NCBI RefSeq assembly: GCF_030816475.1
Contig: NZ_JAUSXF010000001.1
Location: forward strand, 3,720,001-3,784,000
From: Arthrobacter pascens
GTDB lineage: Bacteria; Actinomycetota; Actinomycetes; Actinomycetales; Micrococcaceae
Reading direction: 5' to 3'
Length of the DNA: 64,000 bases
Shown: piece by piece, positions 1-9,913 of the stretch
Layout: each line of letters opens with the position of its first letter
Numbering within the stretch: the stretch's first letter is position 1
Program-made: the position numbers and the translations under genes
Notes under the pieces: generated by a model
The model's database searches: none
The model's input: only the letters and a program-made list of their open reading frames with translations
Told to the model about the DNA's origin: nothing

Positions 1-1
1 C

Positions 2-220
2 GCCCCGTCGCAAACCGGGTTCACTGACGACCGCCAACACGCCGTGTCGCTGGCATACGTCATCCCGGTAACCGGTGAATGCGAACCCCGCCAGGACGCC
101 CTGGAGCTGACCTGGATGACCCCTGAGGAAGTGCTCAGCCCGGGCGTCCAGCTCGAATTCAGCGGCGGCCGGGGCGCGCTCATCCGCCAGGCGCTGGCGT
201 TTGCCGGAGTGGGCTTCTGA
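2..220 (+). CDS. NUDIX-like hydrolase (DUF4916-type), C-terminal fragment
   Basis: The gene enters from outside the window; only the last 72 codons are present, ending in TGA at 218-220. The fragment reads through TDDRQHAVSLAYVIPV, a GECEPRQDALELTWMTPEE stretch and a C-terminal helix ending in AFAGVGF. This pattern is typical of actinobacterial NUDIX-fold proteins of the DUF4916 type, where an acidic 'W-x-T-P-E-E' segment follows the core sheet. The NUDIX box itself would lie upstream, so catalytic competence cannot be judged here. The family assignment is from memory of the pattern. Confidence 0.6.
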   Translation, partial: APSQTGFTDDRQHAVSLAYVIPVTGECEPRQDALELTWMTPEEVLSPGVQLEFSGGRGALIRQALAFAGVGF

Positions 221-306
221 CGCCCTCGGGCTGCCCGGGGTCCCCGACTTCCTGCACCCTCCTTTGTAGACTGTAGGGCGGACCGCAAGAGAACCTAAGG
301 ACTCCC

Positions 307-1278
307 ATGACCGAAACGCCAGCCGCCCGGCACTACAGCGAACAGCAGGCTGGATCTCTGAAGACCGGCGATCAGCTCCTTCTTCCCGACGGCAAACGCG
401 CTGCCGAAATCCAGCGGGTGGAGCTGGAGTCCGACGATTTTGGCTCCCCTGCACTTGTCGTCGCCACGCTCACTGGCGGCGGGACTGTCCGCATTGCCGC
501 TGGCTCCTCAGTGAACGTCCTGGATCCGACGCCCGACGCCGTCACCCAGCTTCCGGTCGCGGAGAACCTCATCGGGGAAGCGGAGGCAGCCCCGGTAGCT
601 CCCGCCGTCGTCGTGCCTCCCCTGCCTGCCACGCCCCCCGCGGCCAGCGGGCCCACCGCTGAAGAGTTTGCGCTGATTCCGGCCCCGCAGGGAACGCCGG
701 AGTCCGTGGTGGAGGCCGTCGCCGAAGCCCACCCGGATGCCGTGGGAGTCCTGCTGCTGGCCGACAAGCTGGCCAAGGGGGTCAACGTCAAGTCCGGCAG
801 CTGCCTCAAGGACCTCAGCGATCTGGCCCACGAACTGTTCATCGCGCTCAAGGATCCGGAGGGGGCGCTGGCCGTGGCCGACCTGCTCAACGTCCTGCCC
901 TTCGACGGCAATCCCGGCAGGTGGGCGTCCGTGGAGGCGTCGCTGGCGCTCTCCAGCTACATCTGCAGGCAGGATGGGAGGCAGGAGCGCGCCGAGGTGT
1001 ACGAAAAGCTGCTGCGCACCCCGGAGAACCAGGAGACGGACCCGTTCAAAGCCCGGATGAACGCCAAAGTCCGGCAGCGCTCGCTGAACGAACCCAACCT
1101 GTACGACAAAGAGATCTTCCGCTCCATCGACAATTCCAACCACGAGGCCGAGCGCGAATGGCGGCTGCTCCGCCTGGAATCCCTCCTCTTTCTTCGGGCG
1201 CACGGGGGCTCCGAGACGATCGGCCTCGGCGAGCTTGAGCGCCGGATCAGCAATGAGCTTGAGGCCGTCCGCGCCTGA
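307..1278 (+). CDS. Conserved protein of unknown function (323 aa)
   Basis: The gene starts at ATG 307 with AACCTAAGG just upstream. No signal peptide or membrane segment is visible. Residues about 15-75 look like a small beta-rich module (TGDQLLLPDGKRAAEIQRV) resembling a hint/SH3-like barrel. Residues 85-115 are a Pro/Ala linker. Residues about 120-323 are helical, with TPR-like helix pairs such as LADLLNVLPFDGNPGRWASVEASLALSSYIC. It may belong to the DUF6707 group of actinobacterial proteins, but I am not sure. It stands alone between the NUDIX-like gene and an SRPBCC gene on the same strand. Confidence 0.75.
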   Translation: MTETPAARHYSEQQAGSLKTGDQLLLPDGKRAAEIQRVELESDDFGSPALVVATLTGGGTVRIAAGSSVNVLDPTPDAVTQLPVAENLIGEAEAAPVAPAVVVPPLPATPPAASGPTAEEFALIPAPQGTPESVVEAVAEAHPDAVGVLLLADKLAKGVNVKSGSCLKDLSDLAHELFIALKDPEGALAVADLLNVLPFDGNPGRWASVEASLALSSYICRQDGRQERAEVYEKLLRTPENQETDPFKARMNAKVRQRSLNEPNLYDKEIFRSIDNSNHEAEREWRLLRLESLLFLRAHGGSETIGLGELERRISNELEAVRA

Positions 1279-1358
1279 GGGTTCCTTCCCCCGGTTGCGC
1301 TGACCAGGCCTGGCAATTACCCCTACCCGGTACTCCCCCTGAGTTGTACATTCGGGCT

Positions 1359-2084
1359 ATGACGAACAATCTGAGCGTAGTGATTAATGCCGACGCGGCG
1401 CAGGTCTGGACCATGCTCCGCGAGCCGTCCAAGGTGGCGCAATGGCACGGGTGGGAGGCCGATGACCAGCCCGCCGAGATCAATGAGATCTATTTTGGCA
1501 GCGATGTGGTGGAGGCGCCGGACCACACCAGCCTGACCACCAACAGCGGCGACGTCTTCGAGCTGAAGCCGGTTCCTACCGGAACCCAGGTCAGCGTGAC
1601 CCGGGCCGCCAAGGACCACAACTCGGAGTGGGCAGCCTGGGATGAGGACATCACCCAGGGCTGGCTGACTTTCCTGCAGCAGCTCAGGTTTGCCCTGGAA
1701 CGGCACCCCCACGGCAAACGGCACACGCTGTTGTTCGAGCTTCCCGGAGGTTCCGGCTCCGCCATTGAGAAGCTGGGGCTTGCCGATGTACCGAAGCCCG
1801 GCGAGAACTATGACCTGACGCTGGGCACCGGGGAGGAGATCTCGGGCAAGGTCTGGTACCGCAGCAACCACCAGGTGGGGCTCACGGTCCACGGCTACGC
1901 GGAACATGGGGACGGCCTGCTGATCGTGGCCGATCAGCAGGTCATCGATGAAATCCGGCCCGACGGCGGCGCGTTGGTCATCGTCTCCACCTACGATCTG
2001 GGTGCCCACAAGCTGGAGTCCTTGCGCGCCCTTTGGGAAGGCTGGCGCGCTGAGAACTACCCCACATCGCAGTCGGTCCGGTGA
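1359..2084 (+). CDS. SRPBCC (START/AHSA1-like) family protein
   Basis: The protein has 241 aa. The N-terminal segment (NNLSVVINADAAQVWTMLREPSKVAQWHGWEAD) is the characteristic opening strand and helix of the polyketide-cyclase/AHSA1 hydrophobic-pocket fold. A second lipocalin-like half carries LTVHGYAEHGDGLLIVAD. Such proteins bind hydrophobic ligands or assist chaperones, but the ligand cannot be read from sequence. ATG 1359 is preferred over an in-frame TTG/ATG 15 bases upstream because homologous domains begin at about this point; no strong Shine-Dalgarno sequence is seen, so translation may be leaderless or weak. Confidence 0.7.
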   Translation: MTNNLSVVINADAAQVWTMLREPSKVAQWHGWEADDQPAEINEIYFGSDVVEAPDHTSLTTNSGDVFELKPVPTGTQVSVTRAAKDHNSEWAAWDEDITQGWLTFLQQLRFALERHPHGKRHTLLFELPGGSGSAIEKLGLADVPKPGENYDLTLGTGEEISGKVWYRSNHQVGLTVHGYAEHGDGLLIVADQQVIDEIRPDGGALVIVSTYDLGAHKLESLRALWEGWRAENYPTSQSVR

Positions 2085-3452
<1,368 letters not shown>

Positions 3453-3458
3453 CGGACC

Positions 3459-3525
3459 GACTTCGCGGGAGCCGCCACAGTTCGCTGTATCGCTCCAGCG
3501 AGCTCGTCACCCCTCCCGCGAACTC
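3459..3525. repeat. 67-bp palindromic element, copy 1
   Basis: The terminal arms GACTTCGCGGGAG (3459-3471) and CTCCCGCGAACTC (3513-3525) are inverted repeats matching at 12 of 13 positions. In the middle lies a second inverted repeat, CGCTG-N8-CAGCG, at 3484-3501. A second copy with the same length and the same internal spacing lies at 4537-4603. The two copies frame the DUF559 gene. There is no T tract, so a simple terminator role is unlikely. Confidence 0.7.
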
Positions 3526-3589
3526 ACGGTTTTCCACATGGCGGAGGCCACGTCTGTCGGCGGCGTTGCCTGTAGCCGAGTCTGGGGTC

Positions 3590-4528
3590 ATGACACACCT
3601 ACAGCCGAGCCCTCGCCCCCAGCTTCCCGGGAACGGCAGCCTCTGGCGCACGCAGGAACTCCTGGACCTGGGAGTGGGAAAACGTTCAATCGCCGCACTG
3701 GTGGAGTCGGGCATCCTGATCCGGCTGCGGCACGGCTGCTATATCAGGGGCAGCGTCTGGATGAAGCACTCCCCGGGTCTTCGCAGCCTCCAACTGATCC
3801 ATGCCCATGCACATGGAACACGCACGACGTCGGCAGGCGCCTTCCGCTATAGCCACACCTCGGCTGCGCGGCTCTGCGGCCTTTACCTCTGGAACGTCGA
3901 CAACCGGATCCACCTGACGCAGCGGACGCCCCCCTCAGGGGACCGACATGGTCGTGACGTTGTCTGCCATACGGCGGACGTAGCAGAAACCGACCGCGCC
4001 ATAGTCAATGGCCTTCGAACCACCACCCTGGAGCGGACCGCCGTCGATTGCGGCTTGCTTCTTCCCTATCGGCAGGCGCTCATCCTCATGGACCACGCGC
4101 TCCGCCTTGGAGCGGACAGGATCAAGCTGGACGCCGAGGCAGCCAGGCTGGACGGACGCCGGGGCATAAGGAATCTGCGCCGCGTGCTCGCAGCCGCCGA
4201 TCCGCGGTCAGAATCACCGGGCGAAACGCTAGCGCGGGATGTCATCTCCCGGCTGCGGATCCCTGCCCCGGAACCGCAGGTCGAGGTGATGACCCGCCGT
4301 GGCCGTTACCGGCTGGACTTCGCCTGGAAGCAAAGGAAGGTGGCCCTCGAGTTCGATGGGAAGACCAAGTACTTCGACTACCGGCCTACAGAGCAGGTGG
4401 TGTTCGAGGAAAGGCAGCGGGAGAAAGCCCTCACGGAGGACGGCTGGACGGTCATTCGCATCGAATGGAAGGACCTGTTCCGGGAATTGGAGTTCAGGAA
4501 CCGCCTGCTGCCGGTGCTGGATGACTGA
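3590..4528 (+). CDS. AbiEi-type winged-helix / DUF559 (PD-(D/E)xK-like) protein
   Basis: The protein has 312 aa. Residues about 10-50 resemble the AbiEi_4 winged helix (LWRTQELLDLGVGKRSIAALVESGILIRLRHGCYI). The C-terminal third is a DUF559/Vsr-like nuclease fold in which RYRLDFAW, KVALEFDGK and WTVIRIEWKDL supply a plausible D...E-x-D-x-K metal site. Families of this kind occur as many stand-alone copies in actinobacteria, and their function is unknown. No AbiEii nucleotidyltransferase toxin is adjacent, so this is not a standard type IV toxin-antitoxin pair. The start at ATG 3590 fits the family better than a TTG eight codons upstream. The gene is flanked by two matched palindromic elements. 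Confidence 0.85.
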   Translation: MTHLQPSPRPQLPGNGSLWRTQELLDLGVGKRSIAALVESGILIRLRHGCYIRGSVWMKHSPGLRSLQLIHAHAHGTRTTSAGAFRYSHTSAARLCGLYLWNVDNRIHLTQRTPPSGDRHGRDVVCHTADVAETDRAIVNGLRTTTLERTAVDCGLLLPYRQALILMDHALRLGADRIKLDAEAARLDGRRGIRNLRRVLAAADPRSESPGETLARDVISRLRIPAPEPQVEVMTRRGRYRLDFAWKQRKVALEFDGKTKYFDYRPTEQVVFEERQREKALTEDGWTVIRIEWKDLFRELEFRNRLLPVLDD

Positions 4529-4536
4529 CTGCCATC

Positions 4537-4603
4537 GAGTTCGCGGGACCAATCCCGGGAACGCTGTTGCGCTACAGCGAGCCCGAGCGTTTCCCGCGAT
4601 CTC
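4537..4603. repeat. 67-bp palindromic element, copy 2
   Basis: The arms GAGTTCGCGGGA (4537-4548) and TCCCGCGATCTC (4592-4603) are inverted repeats with one mismatch. The central CGCTG-N8-CAGCG lies at 4562-4579. The distance from arm to centre (25 bases) and the overall length (67 bases) equal those of the copy at 3459-3525, while the sequence between the motifs has diverged. Confidence 0.7.
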
Positions 4604-4618
4604 GGCAGTGGCACACCC

Positions 4619-5884
4619 TCAGCGCGGGTCGGCGATCTTGCCCATGAAGAGCGGCAGGCCGGTCTCGACATGCACGATCTGGTACTGGAACGGCCGGTTG
4701 AATTCGAGGATACGCGCAGGATCTGCCACCTTTCCGCTCACGGCCTCTGCATTGATCTGCGTCACAGCGGCGGCGATGGTCCCTTTCTCGGCCACGGTGA
4801 TGTTGGCCGCCTGGGCTGCCTGCGTAATCCTCATCCCGTGCTGGATCGGATCGAAGTCCCGGGTAGTGGTGAGGGTCTTGCCCAGTCCCAGGGCGCCCAG
4901 GACCTTCCGTAGGTCAAAGCTGCTTTCGTGATCCCACGACGGGAGCGAGAGCTGGACGCTTTCGGGCGCCGCAGCTTCAAGCTTTTCCGCTATCCGGGCC
5001 AGTTGCCCGGGAGCGAAGCCCTTGGCGGTGTCAGTGCCCGTCTCCGGCAGGATGAGCCGCATGACGAACCCCTCGCCGAAAGGCAAATCCACCGCCTGCC
5101 AGCCGGTCCCCTCGGCGTACGCCAGATCCTGAAGCGTATGCATCATCGGGACGTTGACTTTCGCGCCGTCCGCCTTCGTGAACTGTGAATCCGAGGTGGC
5201 ATTGGCACTGAACGGCGTTTTCCACGCACCCGCGAAATACACGGTGTTGAGCAGGCTGAACGTGTTGTTTCGATCGTAGCCAGCCGGTGCCTTCTTGATC
5301 CGGCCGCCGGTGCTCTTATCCACCCAGGCGTTGATGGCCGGGCTGGTGACTGGCTCATCGCTGAAGTCCACGGGATAAACACCCGCCCCGTAGTGTTTGG
5401 CCAGCGTCTGCAGGTAGGCATCACCAGTAGGAACGTTCTTGTCAACGAACAGTCCATTGGCCGTGTGCATCAAGGGCTTCAACGGCGGGTTCGCCTCGTC
5501 CACTGAGCCGGGATCGCCATCGAAACGCTCAAGGGAGGCCAGGAGAGCGTTCATAGCCTCGTCGCGGTTCTCCGCCGGAAGCCCCAGCACGGCGTCGATC
5601 TCCGCAGCCGTTTCGCCCGAAGCACCTGCACGGAGCATGGCCAGGGCAATCAGCAGGCTGCCCGGTGACGCAATGACATTGCCAGCTCCGCCGTCACTCA
5701 GCAGCGCATCGCCCAGCTTGAAGGCCGACGTCCGGAACGCTGCCAGTTCGCCCTTGAAAGCCGAACGGTCCACCGAAACCCGCTCAACGCCGTCGGCTTT
5801 CAGCAGCGCTGGTCCGGACGAACACGCCGTCAGCAGCAGCACAGCTCCCAGCGACAGAATCCTCAAAAAGCGGAGCCTTTTCAT
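4619..5884 (-). CDS. Serpin-family serine protease inhibitor, lipoprotein
   Basis: The protein has 421 aa and is probably anchored outside the membrane. It has a signal peptide with lipobox LLTAC (Cys about 20). Serpin landmarks follow: NGLFVDKN, the breach/shutter motif NTVYFAGAWKTPF, and the C-terminal FNRPFQYQIVHVETGLPLFMGKI. The reactive-centre hinge EKGTIAAAV keeps the small P15-P9 residues needed for loop insertion, which suggests a true inhibitor. Counting from the hinge puts P1-P1' at Val382-Ser383 (codons 4736-4741), pointing to elastase-like targets. ATG 5884 is preferred over GTG 5890 because GGGGGTGG sits at a normal distance upstream. The gene is monocistronic. Confidence 0.93.
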   Translation of the reverse strand: MKRLRFLRILSLGAVLLLTACSSGPALLKADGVERVSVDRSAFKGELAAFRTSAFKLGDALLSDGGAGNVIASPGSLLIALAMLRAGASGETAAEIDAVLGLPAENRDEAMNALLASLERFDGDPGSVDEANPPLKPLMHTANGLFVDKNVPTGDAYLQTLAKHYGAGVYPVDFSDEPVTSPAINAWVDKSTGGRIKKAPAGYDRNNTFSLLNTVYFAGAWKTPFSANATSDSQFTKADGAKVNVPMMHTLQDLAYAEGTGWQAVDLPFGEGFVMRLILPETGTDTAKGFAPGQLARIAEKLEAAAPESVQLSLPSWDHESSFDLRKVLGALGLGKTLTTTRDFDPIQHGMRITQAAQAANITVAEKGTIAAAVTQINAEAVSGKVADPARILEFNRPFQYQIVHVETGLPLFMGKIADPR

Positions 5885-6000
5885 TGCCACCCCCGGCCGA
5901 CAACGGCGGGAATCCGCCTCTTCCCAGTGAAGCAGCGACGGCGCCGGGAGACGATGCCTACTCGGTCACGTTTTGCGCTCGGTTCGGTCTCGCCTTCCAG

Positions 6001-6071
6001 CGCTCCCTCACCTTTCGCACCGTTTTGCCGAACGCTCCCTCACCTTTCGCAGGACTATGGGAACGCTCCCT
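6001..6071. repeat. Direct repeats upstream of the serpin gene
   Basis: The 19-mer CGCTCCCTCACCTTTCGCA occurs perfectly at 6001-6019 and 6033-6051 (period 32). A truncated third copy, CGCTCCCT, is at 6064-6071. The 260 bases between the serpin start and the MFS stop hold these repeats and no gene. In reverse complement the unit (AAAGGTGAGGGAGCG) resembles the arms of the palindromes at 16050-16152 and 60597-60669. Confidence 0.75.
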
Positions 6072-6150
6072 GAACGACGACGACGGCGGCACGGCTCCGG
6101 CGCGGAACGTCACCGCGGAGCCGGCCGCCGCCGTCGTTCTTCAGCAATCG

Positions 6151-7539
6151 CTAGGCGTCGAGAAGGTCTTTGTCCTTGTCCGGGCGCAACCGGGACCAGG
6201 CGTCGCCCTGCTCACGGTCCAGGTGGGTGGCCTTCTTGTTCTTCAGCGCGAAGATGTAGACGAGCAGCGAAATGGCTATCGCCACCGTGACGTAGGTGAA
6301 GAACAGGTTAACTTGGCCGGACTGCTGCAGGGCGGCACCGATGAGCGGAACCGTGCCTCCGAAGAGGGAATTGGCCACGGCGTAGCCAAGTCCCAGGCCA
6401 AGGGCACGGATGGAAGCCGGGAACAGCTCAGCCTTCACCAGGGCATTGATCGACGTGTAGCCGCCAACGATCAGCAGCCCGCCGATCATGAGCAGGAAAG
6501 CAGTGAACGGGTCCTTGGTGTTGGACAGCGTGGAAAGCAGCGGCCAGGTGAAGAGGACACCGGTGATGCCGAACCACAGGAGCAGCGGCTTGCGCCCCAC
6601 CTTGTCCGAGATGATGCCGTAGACGGGCTGGAGCAGCATGAAGATGAACAGCGCCCAGAAGTTGATCACGGAGGTGTCGGTCTTGGCGATGCCGGACGTA
6701 TCGTTCATGAACTTCAGGATGAAGTTGGTGTAGGTGTAGAACGCCACGGTGCCGCCCAGCGTGACGCCGATGCAGATCAGCAGCGGCTTCCAGTACTGGG
6801 TGAACAGCAACTTCATGGTTCCGGGCTGGGCCACGCCCTGCACGGCCGGGATCTTGGCGGCCGCGACCTGCTCTGCGGACACTGTTTCTTCCATGGAGCG
6901 CCGCAGCCACAGGACCACCAGTGCGGCCACGCCTCCGATGGCGAATGGGATACGCCAGCCCCACCCGCCCAGGTCGCCCTTTGGCATGGCACCCTGCAGG
7001 ATGACTAACACCAGCAGCGCCAGCATCTGGCCGCCGATCAAGGTGACGTACTGGAAGCTGGAGAAGAACCCCCGGCGCTTGGACGTCGCGGCTTCCGACA
7101 TGTACGTGGCGCTGGTGCCGTACTCGCCGCCCACGGAGAAACCCTGGAGAACGCGGATCAGGACCAGCAGGATCATGGCCCAGATCCCGATGACATCCTG
7201 GGTGGGCAGCACGGCAATGGCGAACGAACCTGCGGACATCAGCGTGACGCTGAGGGTCAGCGCGGCCTTGCGGCCCTTGCGGTCGGCGTAGCGGCCGAAG
7301 AACCAGGCGCCGATGGGGCGCATCAGGAACGACGTCGAGAAAACCGCCATCGCTTCGAGGCCGGCCTGGAGGTCGTCGGTGGGGTTGAAGAAATGGGACT
7401 GGAAGTAGGCTGCGAACACTGTGTAGACGTACAGGTCGTACCACTCCACCAGGTTGCCGGCTGAGCCTTTGAGGATGTTGCCGACGGCCTTGCGGGTCCG
7501 GGCTGCCTCACTAAGGGGCATGGTCTGCTGGGTGCTCAT
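6151..7539 (-). CDS. MHS-family MFS transporter (alpha-ketoglutarate/organic-acid permease type)
   Basis: The protein has 462 aa with 12 predicted membrane segments. The opening NILKGSAGNLVEWYDLYVYTVFAAYF, the loop GRYADRKGRKAAL and VGGEYGTSATYMSE are hallmarks of the metabolite:H+ symporter branch (KgtP, ProP, ShiA). A cytosolic central loop and the C-terminal half with SDKVGRKPLL complete the fold. The start ATG 7539 has AGGAAGG eight bases upstream; in-frame codons further upstream are not preceded by a ribosome site. It diverges from a response-regulator operon, and that two-component system probably controls it. The substrate is inferred to be a dicarboxylate. Confidence 0.9.
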   Translation of the reverse strand: MSTQQTMPLSEAARTRKAVGNILKGSAGNLVEWYDLYVYTVFAAYFQSHFFNPTDDLQAGLEAMAVFSTSFLMRPIGAWFFGRYADRKGRKAALTLSVTLMSAGSFAIAVLPTQDVIGIWAMILLVLIRVLQGFSVGGEYGTSATYMSEAATSKRRGFFSSFQYVTLIGGQMLALLVLVILQGAMPKGDLGGWGWRIPFAIGGVAALVVLWLRRSMEETVSAEQVAAAKIPAVQGVAQPGTMKLLFTQYWKPLLICIGVTLGGTVAFYTYTNFILKFMNDTSGIAKTDTSVINFWALFIFMLLQPVYGIISDKVGRKPLLLWFGITGVLFTWPLLSTLSNTKDPFTAFLLMIGGLLIVGGYTSINALVKAELFPASIRALGLGLGYAVANSLFGGTVPLIGAALQQSGQVNLFFTYVTVAIAISLLVYIFALKNKKATHLDREQGDAWSRLRPDKDKDLLDA

Positions 7540-7708
7540 CGCTGAACCTTCCTTGGCGGCGCCGCCACGGGTAACCGTTCCGGATTTAGGGTGGTGCTGT
7601 CCATGGCAACATTGCTCATGGTTCCTCCTCGACATTGAAGGCCGCCTGAATGGCGGGGACTCCCCTCAAGGTATTGGTGATCCACGGCACAGCCAACGCT
7701 GCGGGGCA

Positions 7709-7728
7709 TTTCCTAACACTTCCTTAGG
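7709..7728. promoter_or_regulatory. Candidate response-regulator binding site
   Basis: The direct repeat TTCCTAACAC / TTCCTTAGGT has a 10-bp period, and the same bases form an inverted repeat CCTAA-N7-TTAGG (7712-7728). OmpR/PhoB-type regulators commonly bind direct repeats with this spacing. The site lies between the divergent MFS gene and the response-regulator gene. Its role is inferred. Confidence 0.35.
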
Positions 7729-7811
7729 TTTCGCCCCGGCAGGGTGTGAAAAGGGGTAACCTCCAATGCGGGCAGGGATGCAGGTGCCCATCAAGGAAAA
7801 GGGACCAAGCC

Positions 7812-8480
7812 ATGGAAGTGCTCATCGTCGAGGACGACGACGCCATGGCGTCCGCGCTGGAGGCAGCCGTCGTCTCCGCCGGCCACAAAGCAAGCCGGGT
7901 GGCACGGGGTGCAGACGCCCTCCTCGCCCACCGCAGGGCAGAAGTGATCCTGCTGGATCTGGGGCTTCCGGATATCGACGGCCTCGACGTGCTGCGTAAG
8001 CTTCGCCAGGTCACGCAGTGCCCCATCCTGATCCTCACCGCCCGTGACGATGAACGGAGCGTGGTGCTGGGGCTAAGGTCAGGTGCCGACGACTACCTGG
8101 TCAAGCCCGTGAAGCTGGTCGAGCTGCTGGCGCGCATTGAAGCCGTCACCAGGCGGACCAACCGTCACACGGCTGACAGGCAACAGAACATCGTGCTGGG
8201 AGATCTCGACGTCGACCTCCGCCGGCGCGTGGCGGCCCTCGGCAGCCAGGTGCTTCCCCTGACTGCCACGGAGTTCGACCTGCTCGCCCTGTTGGCCCAA
8301 CACGCAGGCTCGGTGGTCACACGGGAACAAATCCTGGACGCGCTGTGGGGCGATGCTTTCCTCGCATCCTCCCGGTCCCTTGACGTGCACCTGACGGGGC
8401 TGAGGGCAAAACTCCAGTTGCCCGGGTTCATCATCAATGTCCGCGGCGTCGGCTACCGGATCGAGGCGGATCCCGCGTGA
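7812..8480 (+). CDS. OmpR-family response regulator (TctD/QseB-like)
   Basis: The protein has 222 aa. The receiver domain (1-115) has the acidic pocket EDD (7-9), phospho-acceptor Asp49 in ILLDLGLPD, Thr in LILTARD and Lys in YLVKPVKL. A winged-helix DNA-binding domain follows (LPLTATEFDLLALLAQHAGSVVTREQILDALW ... RGVGYRIE). The start ATG 7812 has AAGGAAAAGGGA upstream; an earlier in-frame ATG at 7746 adds a Cys-rich tail that is not part of the fold. Its stop overlaps the GTG start of the kinase gene (GTGA at 8477-8480), so the two are translationally coupled. Confidence 0.93.
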   Translation: MEVLIVEDDDAMASALEAAVVSAGHKASRVARGADALLAHRRAEVILLDLGLPDIDGLDVLRKLRQVTQCPILILTARDDERSVVLGLRSGADDYLVKPVKLVELLARIEAVTRRTNRHTADRQQNIVLGDLDVDLRRRVAALGSQVLPLTATEFDLLALLAQHAGSVVTREQILDALWGDAFLASSRSLDVHLTGLRAKLQLPGFIINVRGVGYRIEADPA

Positions 8481-9913
8481 AGCTGCGCGTCCTCGGAGTC
8501 CTCAGCCTCCTGTGCGTGGCCATGGTCATCGTCGTGTGCAGCGCCATCCTGGCCTCTGCCAGCCGGGAGCTCACGCAGGAGGTCCAGATCAACCGGGTTG
8601 CCGCACTCAACCGGATCGCGCAGGTAGCCTACGATGCGGCGGTGGACGGCGATTCCAGTCAACTCCAGCGGGAGATGGACAGGTACTCCGGGCTTTACGG
8701 CGAGGGAATCCTGGTCCGCCTGCAGGAAGGAACCCTGCGATCCGGCGGCCTGGGCGAGGACCGGGCTGACGTCCGGGACGCGGTAGCCAGGGCCAACCTG
8801 AACCTCAGCGACACAACACTCGCCCCGCTACAACCGTTTGGAACAGGGTCTGAAGTGATCTCCCGGTCCTTCGGAAGCGCCAGCCAGGTTCTGGGCGAGG
8901 CCGTCCTCGAGGTCAACCTGGATGCGGCCCGGGAGAAACTGCGGGAACGCTGGCTCGTCGTCGGACTTGCGGCCTTCGCGCTCGGGGCCGTGCTCCTCCT
9001 GGGTGCAGCGCGTGTGTCCGGCTGGGTACTGCGACCCGTTCACCGGCTAAATTCGGCCGTCACCGAACTCGAGGCAACGGGCCGGACGAGTCAGCTTCCG
9101 GAGGACGGCCCGCCTGAACTCAGGGAATTGAGCCGTTCGTTCACCACGATGGCGCGCACCGTCAGTGACAGCATCGAGTCCCAACGCCAGTTGATAGCCG
9201 ACACGTCCCACCAGCTGCGCAATCCTGTGGGCGCCCTGCGGTTGAGGATCGATCTGCTGCAGTTGGAACTGCAGACGCCCGGGGAGCATACCGCGGCGGC
9301 AGGAGTGCTGGCAGAACTTGAACGGGTGGAAGAGATCCTGGACGGCGTGCTAAAGCTGGCCGCAGCCGAGCATCGCGTGTCCGAAGACTCTGCCCGAGGC
9401 ACACTTGGACCGGCTCCTGAAGGTGACAAGACCGCCGTCGACCCCTTTCCAGTCCTCCAGGGAGAAGTGGAACGTGCAGGACCCGCCGCGGGGCGCGCGG
9501 GGGCTTCGATCGTGCTGGCAGCGCCGCCCGACCCGGTCGTGCAGGTGTCCTGCAACCCCCATGAACTGGCCCAAATGGTCGGGGAACTGCTGAATAATGC
9601 CATCAAGTATGCGCCCGGCGCGCGGATCTCGGTTTCCGTCCGCGAGCGTGCGGGAGGAGCGGTCATCGAAGTATCCGACGACGGCCCCGGGCTTGCCGCC
9701 GACGAAAGAGCTGCTGCCACCACGAGGTTCTGGCGGTCGCCCCAGCACCGGGAGATCCGCGGCAACGGCCTGGGCATGACCATCGTGGACAAACTGGCGG
9801 CGGCTAACGGGGGTCGCCTGGTACTGGCCGAACGGTCACCCCACGGCCTGGAGGCCCGCATCGAGTTCCCACGCCCGTCGGCCTGGCCCGACCAGGAGCA
9901 TGGGCATGGCTGA
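8477..9913 (+). CDS. Sensor histidine kinase (TctE/QseC-like)
   Basis: The protein has 478 aa. Membrane segments lie at about 5-27 and 157-180 and bracket an extracytoplasmic domain of about 125 residues. A HAMP region is followed by the HisKA box DTSHQLRNPVG with His245. The ATPase domain has the N box NNAIKYAPG, the G1 box DDGPG and the G2 box GNGLGMTI. The region between G1 and G2 is short. The gene overlaps the regulator upstream and the TAXI lipoprotein gene downstream. This suggests that the binding protein informs this kinase about a small molecule outside the cell. Confidence 0.93.
   Translation: MKLRVLGVLSLLCVAMVIVVCSAILASASRELTQEVQINRVAALNRIAQVAYDAAVDGDSSQLQREMDRYSGLYGEGILVRLQEGTLRSGGLGEDRADVRDAVARANLNLSDTTLAPLQPFGTGSEVISRSFGSASQVLGEAVLEVNLDAAREKLRERWLVVGLAAFALGAVLLLGAARVSGWVLRPVHRLNSAVTELEATGRTSQLPEDGPPELRELSRSFTTMARTVSDSIESQRQLIADTSHQLRNPVGALRLRIDLLQLELQTPGEHTAAAGVLAELERVEEILDGVLKLAAAEHRVSEDSARGTLGPAPEGDKTAVDPFPVLQGEVERAGPAAGRAGASIVLAAPPDPVVQVSCNPHELAQMVGELLNNAIKYAPGARISVSVRERAGGAVIEVSDDGPGLAADERAAATTRFWRSPQHREIRGNGLGMTIVDKLAAANGGRLVLAERSPHGLEARIEFPRPSAWPDQEHGHG

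Noticed and set aside
3590..4528. Type IV toxin-antitoxin system (AbiE)
   Set aside because: Only the AbiEi-like domain is present; no AbiEii nucleotidyltransferase gene is adjacent.
5884..7008. Open frame on + across the MFS gene
   Set aside because: It is antisense to a well-defined transporter and has no domain.
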